Below, in pieces: positions 36,936 through 45,105 of a stretch of DNA of 64,000 bases. Both the position numbers and the translations under genes were made by a program. Positions within the stretch are counted from its first letter, which is position 1. Every line of letters starts with the position of its first letter. Where the stretch lies: NCBI GenBank assembly GCA_947631955.1, contig CANRNJ010000015.1:1-64000 (forward strand). The letters are read 5' to 3'. The notes under the pieces were generated by a model that ran no database searches, was not told where the DNA came from, and was given only the letters and a program-made list of their open reading frames with translations. This DNA comes from an uncultured Lachnospiraceae bacterium (lineage in GTDB: Bacteria > Bacillota > Clostridia > Lachnospirales > Lachnospiraceae).

Positions 36936-37991
36936 ATGCTTCCCATTTCGGTCTGTATGATTGCCAAAAACGAAGATAATCATATAGAAGAATGTCTGAA
37001 AAGATTAAGACCCTGTAAATTTGAGATCATTGTCGTAGATACCGGCTCTGTGGACAGGACCGTGGAGATCTCTCAGAAATACGCCAATAAGGTTTTTCAT
37101 TTTGCATGGTGCAGCGACTTCTCCGCCGCAAGAAACTTCTCCATCGAGCAGGCTTCCAACGACTGGGTGCTGATCATCGACTGCGACGAATATCTGGAAA
37201 ACGTCAATCTGTGGGAACTCGAACAGTCTTTGGAGCCAAACAGCCGCTCCGTCGGTATGCTCGTGCGGAACAACCCGTACAGCATACAGGGCGTGCGCTC
37301 TGTTATGTCCGAACGGATCGGACGATTGTTCAACCGCCGGTACTGCCATTACGAAGGGGCCATCCACGAGCAGGTGCGCACTTTGGACGGCAAAGAGCCC
37401 GGTTCGTTCCAGATCCCGCTCACGTTTTATCACGAAGGATATGTATCTGAATCCGACAAACGTATGCGCGCCACCCGTAATCTGGAAATGCTGCTGCACG
37501 ATCTGGAGGTCAAGGGGCCGAATCCTTACATCTATTTTCAGCTTGGACAGAACTATATATCGCTGAGCGACCTGAACAAGGCAGCGTTCTATTTTCAAAA
37601 AGGACTGGAGCAAAATGTCGATACCGATTCCGCTTTTGTACAGAATATGATAGAAACTTACGGCTACTGTCTGATCGAACTGGCCAATTACGACCTTGCG
37701 ATGGAACTGCACCGCAGATACTCCCAGCTGTCCTACCGCGCCGACTTTACCTATCTGCTTGGCGTGATCTATATGAAAAAAGGGATCTTCGATAAGGCCA
37801 TTGAAGCGTTTGAGAAGGCGACCACTCTGACCACATGTTCCAGAAAAGGGGTCAACAGCTACCGCGCCAATTACAATATCGCATCCATCTATGAATCGAT
37901 AGGGCGGCCCGGCGACGCCTGTACATATTATAAGAAATGCGGTGATTACGCACCGGCAGCCAGAAGACTTAAGGAGTTGACTGCGTCATGA
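36936..37991 (+). CDS. GT2 glycosyltransferase with TPR tail
   Basis: This 351-residue protein starts MLPISVCMIAKNED, with AGAGGTGAT as binding site. The GT-A domain (1 to about 200) has VVDTGSVDRT and the metal site IIDCDEYLE (Asp82, Asp84). IGRLFNRRYCHYEGAIHEQ is the acceptor-side block. From about residue 205, tetratricopeptide-like repeats follow (YFQLGQNYISLSDLNKAAFYFQKGL, YLLGVIYMKKGIFDKAIEAFEKA). No membrane segment is seen, so it acts in the cytoplasm, where the TPRs may hold a protein acceptor such as flagellin. It overlaps the next, paralogous gene by ATGA. Confidence 0.85.
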   Translation: MLPISVCMIAKNEDNHIEECLKRLRPCKFEIIVVDTGSVDRTVEISQKYANKVFHFAWCSDFSAARNFSIEQASNDWVLIIDCDEYLENVNLWELEQSLEPNSRSVGMLVRNNPYSIQGVRSVMSERIGRLFNRRYCHYEGAIHEQVRTLDGKEPGSFQIPLTFYHEGYVSESDKRMRATRNLEMLLHDLEVKGPNPYIYFQLGQNYISLSDLNKAAFYFQKGLEQNVDTDSAFVQNMIETYGYCLIELANYDLAMELHRRYSQLSYRADFTYLLGVIYMKKGIFDKAIEAFEKATTLTTCSRKGVNSYRANYNIASIYESIGRPGDACTYYKKCGDYAPAARRLKELTAS

Positions 37992-39124
37992 GTTATCCCA
38001 TATCGGTCTGCATAATCGCAAAGAACGAGGAACGGCACATCGAGGAATGTTGTAAACGCATCCTCCCATACGGATTTGAAATCGTGCTGACGGATACCGG
38101 TTCCACAGACCGGACCATAGAATTGGCCCGGAAATACACCGATCGCATCTATTCTTTTAAATGGTGTGATGATTTTGCCGCAGCCAAAAATTTTGCGTTG
38201 GAGAAAGCCTCCCACGACTGGATACTTTCTCTCGATTGTGACGAATATATCGAGTCGGTAGATCTGCCTGCTCTGGCCGCGTGTCAGAGATTACATCCCA
38301 CGGCCGCAGGACGCATCCTGATCCGGAACCGCTTTGTCGAGAACGGGCAGGCTGCCTGCGAACAGGTGCGCGTAAGCCGCTTTGCCAACCGGCGCTGTTT
38401 CCATTTTGAGGGCGCCATACACGAACAGCTTGTCCCGATCGGCGCAGCCCCGTCAGACCATGCTGCCCCGTCAGATTCTGCCTGCAGCGCGGCGGACCCG
38501 GAGCGTCCAGCGTCCGGCCCGGCGGCGAACCTTAAATATGTGTACTCCGCCCCCATTACGGTCCTCCATGTGGGATACTCCGGCACGGAAGAAGAAATGG
38601 CGGCGAAGTCCAAACGCAACATCGCTCTTTTGGAAAAAGAACTGAACCGCCACGGCGCGGATCCCTATATCTACTATCAGCTTGGACAGAGTTTCCGCAA
38701 GCTGCACAATTATGAAAAAGCGCTCCAATACTTTGATCTGGGCCTTGCCATGGATGTGGATCCTGCTCTGGACTATGTTCAGACCATGGTGGAATCCTAC
38801 GGCTATACGCTTCTGGATCTCAAACGCAGCCAAGATGCTTTGAACCTGCTCGGCGTATACGATGTATTTTCCAAGAGAGCCGATTTTGTATTCCTGATGG
38901 GTCTGATATATATGAACAACGGGCTGTTTGAGCAGGCCGTACAAGAGTTTGCAAAAGCTGCCACAATAGAAGAGTTTGCCGTAGACGGCGTCAACAGCTA
39001 TAAAGCCCATTACAACATCGGCGTCATCTATGAATGTACCGGAAACACGCAGGAAGCAAAGGCCGCTTACCGCAGATGCGGGGCATATGAACCGGCATTA
39101 AAAAGATTAAAACTGTTGTCATAG
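37988..39124 (+). CDS. GT2 glycosyltransferase with TPR tail, second copy
   Basis: This 378-residue paralogue of the gene just upstream shares its layout: ISVCIIAKNEERHIEECCKR, LTDTGSTDRT, LSLDCDEYIE and CFHFEGAIHEQL, then TPR repeats from about residue 220. It has an extra Ala/Ser/Pro-rich stretch (about 155-180) in the loop after the GAIHEQ block. ATGA overlap with the first gene points to coupled translation and a tandem duplication that has diverged. Confidence 0.85.
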   Translation: MSYPISVCIIAKNEERHIEECCKRILPYGFEIVLTDTGSTDRTIELARKYTDRIYSFKWCDDFAAAKNFALEKASHDWILSLDCDEYIESVDLPALAACQRLHPTAAGRILIRNRFVENGQAACEQVRVSRFANRRCFHFEGAIHEQLVPIGAAPSDHAAPSDSACSAADPERPASGPAANLKYVYSAPITVLHVGYSGTEEEMAAKSKRNIALLEKELNRHGADPYIYYQLGQSFRKLHNYEKALQYFDLGLAMDVDPALDYVQTMVESYGYTLLDLKRSQDALNLLGVYDVFSKRADFVFLMGLIYMNNGLFEQAVQEFAKAATIEEFAVDGVNSYKAHYNIGVIYECTGNTQEAKAAYRRCGAYEPALKRLKLLS

Positions 39125-39177
39125 CATGTCATTATGGGAGAGATCATCAAGCAAATCTCTTCAGAACGGAGATCACG

Positions 39178-39558
39178 ATGGAGATACATGAGTCAGCGGA
39201 AGATTATTTGGAAACCATATTGATTCTGAGGGGACGTCTTGGGCAGGTCCGTTCGATCGATATCGCCACGGAGATGAACTATACCAAGCCGAGCATCAGC
39301 GTGGCCATGAAAAAGCTTCGGGAAAACGGCTATATCCTCGTAGACCGCGACGGTTTCATCACGCTCACGGACGCCGGAGAGCAGATCGCATCCACCATAT
39401 ACAACCGGCATAAGGTGCTGACCAATTTCTTTGTGGCATTGGGCGTGAGCGAGAAGGTTGCCGCCCAAGACGCCTGCAAGATCGAGCACGATCTGAGCGA
39501 AGAAACTTTTGCAAGGATCATGAAACATGCCGAAACATTCACCAAAGACAATCTGTGA
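39178..39558 (+). CDS. DtxR/MntR-family metal-dependent regulator
   Basis: This 126-residue protein has an N-terminal winged HTH (SAEDYLETILILRGRLGQVRSIDIATEMNYTKPSISVAMKKL) and a dimer domain with metal-site-type residues (NRHKVLTNFFVALGV, CKIEHDLSEETF). There is no SH3-like third domain, so it is nearer MntR than DtxR. It lies inside the glycosyltransferase run, 53 bp after the GT2-TPR gene and 12 bp before a CgeB-like gene. No metal transporter is nearby. Confidence 0.88.
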   Translation: MEIHESAEDYLETILILRGRLGQVRSIDIATEMNYTKPSISVAMKKLRENGYILVDRDGFITLTDAGEQIASTIYNRHKVLTNFFVALGVSEKVAAQDACKIEHDLSEETFARIMKHAETFTKDNL

Positions 39559-39570
39559 CAGGGGATATGC

Positions 39571-40755
39571 ATGAAAATATTATTTATTGAATGGAACAGC
39601 TTCGGAAACGCCGATATGAAAGAGGCACTTGCCTTAGAGGGGCACGCCGTCGCAGTCTTTCCCTTTTCCAACGAGGCTCCCCGGCGCGGAGAAGAGATCG
39701 AACGGGAACTGGCAGACGCCATGCACAGGGAATCGCCGGATGCGGTCTTCTCTTTTAATTATTTTCCCGTCATTTCCCACGTATGCAAAAAAGAGGACAT
39801 CCGCTATATCTCATGGATCTATGACAGCCCCTATGTGATGCTCTATTCTTATACCGTTATCAATCCGTGCAACACCATTTACGTTTTTGACAAAGAACTC
39901 TATATGGAGTTTCATAAAGCCGGGATAACGACCGTCCGCTATCTGCCGATGGCGGTCAATACGCAGCGTCTGGACAAGCTGTGGGAAACCGACGCTTCCG
40001 GCCAAGCGGCAGGATCAGGAAATGCTTCCGGCGGGCCGCAGCCCTATCTGTACAACGTTTCTTTCGTGGGCTCTCTCTACACGGAGGAACACAACTTTTT
40101 TGACCGTATGACGACGCTGTCGGATTATACCAAAGGATATCTGGATGCGGTCATGGCAGCCCAGATGAAAATACAGGGATATAACTTTATACAGGAGCTG
40201 CTCTCTCCCATTATGGACGACTTATACCACGCTCTCCCATTGGATCCTAATCCTGACGGTGTCGAGTCCAAAGAATATCTGTATGCGCAGTATGTGATCA
40301 ACCGTAAGATCACGGGTCTGGAGCGGCAGGAATTGATCCGCGCTGCCGCAGAGCGTTTTTCGTTCGATCTCTTTACGCCAAACCGCGATTATGCGCTGCC
40401 CAACCTGACCAACCACGGTATGGTTGATTATTACCGCCAGATGCCCGTTGTTTTCAGACGCAGCCGGATCAACCTGAACATATCGCTCCGCAGCATTAAG
40501 AGCGGTATCCCGCTGCGCGCTTTTGATATCTTAGGAAGCGGCGGCTTTCTGCTGAGCAATTTTCAGGCTGACTTTCTGGACGATTTTGTTCCCGGAGAAG
40601 ATTTCGACTATTACGACAGCAAGGAAGACCTGCTCCGCAAGATCGATTATTATCTGACTCACGAAGACGAGCGTGCCGCCATCGCGGCAAACGGACACGC
40701 CAAGGCCGCCGCCGCGCACACTTTCCGCCACAGAGTCAGGGAAATGTTTTCATAA
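39571..40755 (+). CDS. CgeB-like glycosyltransferase (DUF3880 type)
   Basis: This 394-residue protein is like Bacillus CgeB and other DUF3880/Glyco_trans_1_2 proteins, with a GT-B fold. The first half has MKILFIEWNSFG, FSFNYFPVISHVCKKEDIRYISWIYDSPY and YLPMAVNTQRLD; the second half has SRINLNISLRSIKSGIPLRAFDILGSGGFLLSN, the likely nucleotide-sugar site, and a helical end. The sugar is not predictable. It has close paralogues at 42985, 49394, 59625, 60821 and 62135, and a relative fused to a GT2-TPR at 45106. Confidence 0.85.
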   Translation: MKILFIEWNSFGNADMKEALALEGHAVAVFPFSNEAPRRGEEIERELADAMHRESPDAVFSFNYFPVISHVCKKEDIRYISWIYDSPYVMLYSYTVINPCNTIYVFDKELYMEFHKAGITTVRYLPMAVNTQRLDKLWETDASGQAAGSGNASGGPQPYLYNVSFVGSLYTEEHNFFDRMTTLSDYTKGYLDAVMAAQMKIQGYNFIQELLSPIMDDLYHALPLDPNPDGVESKEYLYAQYVINRKITGLERQELIRAAAERFSFDLFTPNRDYALPNLTNHGMVDYYRQMPVVFRRSRINLNISLRSIKSGIPLRAFDILGSGGFLLSNFQADFLDDFVPGEDFDYYDSKEDLLRKIDYYLTHEDERAAIAANGHAKAAAAHTFRHRVREMFS

Positions 40756-40802
40756 ACGCCGCATAAAACGGACCATGATCAAAAAGTTTGAGGAGATATG
40801 CA

Positions 40803-41888
40803 ATGAACCTGTTTCAGCCTACGGCAAGTTCCCGTACTTTAGATGATAACCAGTGGCTCGATTGGAATCGGGCTGTCTTTAAGCTTTTCCGCCAGCTATG
40901 GCTGATCACGCTCGGCGTGGAACTGCTTCTGTTCCTCACGTTCGATCCAAGCGAAAGTCTTCTGAGCAGCAGCGCTTATTTTCTGCACTTCATCCTGCTT
41001 CCGAGCGGTCTGGAGGGACTGGTGCTGTTGGTCGTTCAGCTGCTGTTCACAAAGCTGATCCCCTCCCATAATAGGAGAGTTGTTTCCTTATACACCATTA
41101 TCCTCACCAGTTCTTTTGCCGGTATCACCGTCTGCGTGCACACCAGTGTAAGTATGCTGCCCGCGATGCTGCTTCTGCCCATGATCCTGACTCCTCTATA
41201 TAAAGACCGGGCAATGACCCTGCTGCAGGCTGTGCTGGTGGTTCTGCTGTATATCGCCAACCGCTTCTACTTTACGCCGAACAGCCCTTACATCCTGCCG
41301 TCCACGCCTTTTTCTCCCGTCACGGACACACTGGTCTTCATCGGCGGGACAGGGGCTGCATATATCCTGCTCGCGCGGGTCAATGAATCGCTTCTGCTGA
41401 ATGAGGAGCGTTCCAGAAGAGATTCTCTGACGCATCTGTTCAACCATGAAAATTTCTATGAGGAATTGAACTGCTATATACGGGATCACAGGCAAAAAGG
41501 CTCGGCTTTTTCCATTATCATCGCTGATATCGATAATTTCAAAAAAGTCAACGATACATACGGCCACGCATTTGGAGATGAAGTGATAAAGCAGGTGTCC
41601 AAACTCTTCCTGCTCCATGAGAAAAAAGGCGGTTTCAGCGCCCGGTACGGCGGCGAGGAATTTGCCATGATCATTCCGGACGCCGACCCTGTCATGACCG
41701 CAGAAAAAATACGCTCCGATTTTGAAGCGTATGATTTCCAAACTTCCGAAGGCGTAAAGCACTTCACCCTCAGCATCGGCGCCGCCGTCTATGACGAGGG
41801 ATACGCGAACGCAAGCGTTTTCTTTGAGAAAGCGGACGCTGCGCTCTACCAAGCGAAAAAGAACGGAAAGAATCAGGTGGTAGTGTAA
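40803..41888 (+). CDS. Membrane diguanylate cyclase (GGDEF)
   Basis: This 361-residue protein starts MNLFQPTASSRTL after GAGGAGATATGCA. Six or so transmembrane segments (about 30-205) make up the sensor part. The GGDEF domain follows (about 218-361): DSLTHLFNHENF, ADIDNFKKVNDTYGHAFGDEV and the active site ARYGGEEF. The RxxD inhibitory site is absent (Lys and Gly in its place), so product inhibition may be weak. It would make cyclic di-GMP, a usual brake on motility, which fits a place beside flagellar genes. Confidence 0.9.
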   Translation: MNLFQPTASSRTLDDNQWLDWNRAVFKLFRQLWLITLGVELLLFLTFDPSESLLSSSAYFLHFILLPSGLEGLVLLVVQLLFTKLIPSHNRRVVSLYTIILTSSFAGITVCVHTSVSMLPAMLLLPMILTPLYKDRAMTLLQAVLVVLLYIANRFYFTPNSPYILPSTPFSPVTDTLVFIGGTGAAYILLARVNESLLLNEERSRRDSLTHLFNHENFYEELNCYIRDHRQKGSAFSIIIADIDNFKKVNDTYGHAFGDEVIKQVSKLFLLHEKKGGFSARYGGEEFAMIIPDADPVMTAEKIRSDFEAYDFQTSEGVKHFTLSIGAAVYDEGYANASVFFEKADAALYQAKKNGKNQVVV

Positions 41889-41918
41889 CTTATTGTTATT
41901 CCCCGGTGCAGAATGCCA

Positions 41919-42971
41919 TCACATATTGTCCAACAGATACTGCATCAAACCTGCGTTCAAAAGCAAAATATTATCCTGAGTAAATTCCATTGTCAGAATA
42001 TTCAGCAATATCTCATTCCACTCAGGCGCCAGTTTTGTAATATAAGTATTTTTGCGTATATCCGGACAATATTTCAACGTCATTTCTTTTAAAAAAAATA
42101 ATTCCCCGGCTTTTAACATTTGTTTTTTATGTAAAATTGCATTTACACTCAGACCCACGCCCCAACTCCAGAACATATACTGCAATTCCGCAGGGAACCT
42201 GTCAATCAATCCTCTCGCTTGAAGATCCTCATATAATCCAATCCAAACATTAGCATTATCGAGTCTACGGGCTCCTCCCACCTGATCTCCATGCATGGTT
42301 CCCACCGGATTCTGATAATAATAATACAAAACAACATCTATAAATATATGCTTCGTTGTATACAGTCTTACTGGAAGCATAAAAGACGGTTCCTCATAGA
42401 TCAGGCGTTCTGCAAATTTGATCTCATGATCCCGGACTAGCGACAGCCTGTATATTTTATTCATGCAGCCTAACGTTAATTCATCTGTGGAAACAAGTAT
42501 CTGTTTTCTGCGTTTTTCTTCATTATCCATGATAATTTCACAGCTTGCATCGCCATATTTTATTGGAGAATCGGCTTCTTCATATGTATATACTTTCTTG
42601 TATCGATACTCGACTACATCTGCGTTCTCATGTTTTATGATACTATACAACAATTCCAACGCTTCCACACGAAGCCAGTCATCCGAATCACAAAATACCA
42701 GATATTCGCCGCTGGCGTAGGAAATGCCCACATTTCTTGCGCCGCCCTGCCGCAGATTCTCCTCCAGTGATATTGCTATAACGCTTTCCGGATATTGGTT
42801 TTCATACTGCATGATTACCTGCCATGTTGCACCGTTGTCCGTAGAGGCATCGTCAACCAATATGATTTCTATATTATCTATTCCTATCGTCTGCCCGACC
42901 AGATGATCCATACAATGATGCAGACAATCTGCTGCGTTATAACAGGGAACCACTACGCTTATTTTCTTCAT
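41919..42971 (-). CDS. GT2 family glycosyltransferase
   Basis: This 350-residue protein starts MKKISVVVPCYNAADCL; the ATG at 42971 has GAGGAGAAAGCT upstream. The GT-A domain shows ILVDDASTDNGATW and FCDSDDWLRVEAL. RQGGARNVGISYASGEY and EEPSFMLPVRLYTTKHI are typical of the EpsJ/WcaA-type transferases. The C-terminal 100 residues are helical with no membrane segment. It is the last gene of a three-gene minus-strand operon, 13 bp after the CgeB-like gene. Confidence 0.85.
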   Translation of the reverse strand: MKKISVVVPCYNAADCLHHCMDHLVGQTIGIDNIEIILVDDASTDNGATWQVIMQYENQYPESVIAISLEENLRQGGARNVGISYASGEYLVFCDSDDWLRVEALELLYSIIKHENADVVEYRYKKVYTYEEADSPIKYGDASCEIIMDNEEKRRKQILVSTDELTLGCMNKIYRLSLVRDHEIKFAERLIYEEPSFMLPVRLYTTKHIFIDVVLYYYYQNPVGTMHGDQVGGARRLDNANVWIGLYEDLQARGLIDRFPAELQYMFWSWGVGLSVNAILHKKQMLKAGELFFLKEMTLKYCPDIRKNTYITKLAPEWNEILLNILTMEFTQDNILLLNAGLMQYLLDNM

Positions 42972-42984
42972 AGCTTTCTCCTCC

Positions 42985-44187
42985 TCATTGTCCACTTTCT
43001 TGTATATCAAATAGTTTCATAAGTCCCTGACGATATCCAAACCGCCCGCGCACAGCGCGGTGCCCTTCGCGCGCAATACTCTCCCGTTCCTCTTCGTGAT
43101 CCAGATAGTACGATATCTTGTCCATACATTCCTCTAAATTACTGAAACCGGCGAACTCTCTGCCTTCTTCAAAATACTCTTCCATCTCCGGCTGTCTGTT
43201 CGTCAGCACGAATCCGCCGCATGCCATGATATCGAGCACCCGCAGCGGGATCCCTGAATGGATCGAGCGCAGCGTAATGTTCAGGTTGATCCTGCTTTCG
43301 GCAAAGACAAGAGGCATCTGGGTATGATAATCCACGATCCCTTTATGGTATTTTCCAAGCAGCGGATGCCGCCACAGATCGGATCCCGTATACAGCGCCA
43401 AGCGGTTTTTTTCTCCATACCTTTTTATGAGCTCTTCCAACAGCTTTGTGCGCTCTTCTACCGTTACTTTTTTCTCCAGAACGACCGCCTTGATCAGTTC
43501 CTTCGGATCCGCAAAATAATCTTCGCCCAGCATCAGTCCTTTTTCTTCCATTCTGGCCTGAATACCGGCTGATTCCAAGATTCCTTCCCTGACCGGCTCT
43601 TCCAGTATGTCCGCATCATAGCAGAAACACTGTCGTTCAATAAAAGGATCCAGCATCGACCGCTCCGGTTCCCCCAACAGCTGATCATAATAATTATGTT
43701 CGTCCGTATACAATGACCCCACAAAGGAAACGTCGCTTCGGAAGGTATCTCTTTGCTCCGGCGCAGCGTCCTGAACGACCTTTTCAAAATATTCCGAATC
43801 CACGGAGAGAGGAACATGCCGCACGGATGGCACCCCATGCTCTCTCAGCCGCTTCACCACATCCGCGTCAAAGACTCCGATATGATTACAGGAAAGCATA
43901 GCATGTCTGGCATACAGCGTATCATGAGGACAGTCATAGACCCACGCATAATATGGCAGTCCGCAGGTATCGCAGATCATGGATAGGATCGGAAAATAAT
44001 TGAAGGAAATGACGGCTTCAACGTTTTCTCTGTGGATAAAAGGTATCATCTCCAACGCCAACTCCATATCGCGCGTATAATGCCTGCACGGTTTGTCAAA
44101 CGGCACGACTTCAAACCCCAGCCTTTCCAGATTGCGGGCCAGTATCTGTTCATTATTTGCGCCCCATGAATACAGCAGTAATCTCAT
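42985..44187 (-). CDS. CgeB-like glycosyltransferase
   Basis: This 400-residue paralogue of the 39571 protein has MRLLLYSWGANNEQILARNLERLGFEV, ISFNYFPILSMICDTCGLPYYAWVYDCPH and the C-terminal SRINLNITLRSIHSGIPLRVLDIMACGGFVLTN. The middle of the operon: it is 12 bp after one GT2 gene and 13 bp before another. A different lineage from the tandem pair at 59.6-62 kb, judging by the central region. Confidence 0.85.
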   Translation of the reverse strand: MRLLLYSWGANNEQILARNLERLGFEVVPFDKPCRHYTRDMELALEMIPFIHRENVEAVISFNYFPILSMICDTCGLPYYAWVYDCPHDTLYARHAMLSCNHIGVFDADVVKRLREHGVPSVRHVPLSVDSEYFEKVVQDAAPEQRDTFRSDVSFVGSLYTDEHNYYDQLLGEPERSMLDPFIERQCFCYDADILEEPVREGILESAGIQARMEEKGLMLGEDYFADPKELIKAVVLEKKVTVEERTKLLEELIKRYGEKNRLALYTGSDLWRHPLLGKYHKGIVDYHTQMPLVFAESRINLNITLRSIHSGIPLRVLDIMACGGFVLTNRQPEMEEYFEEGREFAGFSNLEECMDKISYYLDHEEERESIAREGHRAVRGRFGYRQGLMKLFDIQESGQ

Positions 44188-44199
44188 AATGCAGCTCCG

Positions 44200-45021
44200 T
44201 CACAGACCAAATGCCGCAGACAATAACTGCTTGGCTTCCTCATAATGCCCAATGTAACGTGCTTTGACCAACAGATCTTTCATTACTTCATCCAGAATGT
44301 TATTGTCTGCCATTACCTTCCAGTACTTCGCTATCATATAACACCTCGTTTCGATATAACCCGTGTATTCCGAAGAAACGCTTCCTTCCGAATAATGTAT
44401 CCTTACCAAAATATCCTCCACAAACCCAAGTTCATATTTCTCGGCTATGCGCAGAACCAGTTCCCAATCTTCAAGACAGCGCAGTCCTTCGTCAAAACCG
44501 CCAACCTGTTCAAGGCACGCGCGCCGTATCAGCATCGAGGGCGTTCCGACTACGTTTTGAATCATAAGCGGCAGCAGCATATTTCCCCGCAGTTCATCTG
44601 CCTTCCGATCCTGCGGCGGGCAGACCCGCCGTTTGCCGGCCCGGTTGTCGCCTGCCATGCGGCAATAGACCATTCCCACGGTTTCCGGCGCCTGAAGCAT
44701 CACCTGCATCTGTTTTTCCAGTTTCTCAGGCAGCCATTCATCATCACTGTCCTGAAAAGCAATATACTCACACCGGGCTGATTCAATGCCGATATTTCTC
44801 GCATGGGAAACCCCGCTGTTTTTATCCAGACGCACATAACGGATCCTGTCGTCTGTAAATCCGCTGACAACCTGCTCGGTACGATCCGTAGAGCCGTCAT
44901 CTACGACAATCAACTCAAAATTCTGCCACGTCTGGTCCAGAACACTTTGAATGGCTCTCGGCACAAGCTTTTCCCGATTATATGTGGGTATGATAACACT
45001 GACTTTCTGCCCTTGATTCAT
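44200..45021 (-). CDS. GT2 family glycosyltransferase
   Basis: This 273-residue protein starts MNQGQKVSVIIPTYNREK at an ATG 7 nt after AAGGAG; upstream in-frame starts are weaker. It has VVDDGSTDRTEQV, QDSDDEWLPEKL and a GGFDEGLRCLEDWELVLR block typical of small soluble GT2 enzymes. First gene of the three-gene minus-strand operon; divergent from the fusion gene at 45106 across 84 bp that must hold both promoters. Confidence 0.85.
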   Translation of the reverse strand: MNQGQKVSVIIPTYNREKLVPRAIQSVLDQTWQNFELIVVDDGSTDRTEQVVSGFTDDRIRYVRLDKNSGVSHARNIGIESARCEYIAFQDSDDEWLPEKLEKQMQVMLQAPETVGMVYCRMAGDNRAGKRRVCPPQDRKADELRGNMLLPLMIQNVVGTPSMLIRRACLEQVGGFDEGLRCLEDWELVLRIAEKYELGFVEDILVRIHYSEGSVSSEYTGYIETRCYMIAKYWKVMADNNILDEVMKDLLVKARYIGHYEEAKQLLSAAFGL

Positions 45022-45105
45022 AAATATTCTCCTTTGCATCCTATCGGCCGCCGCGATCAACTACTTCTCATGGATTTATTCGGCAGGATATGATATTATA
45101 ATAAC

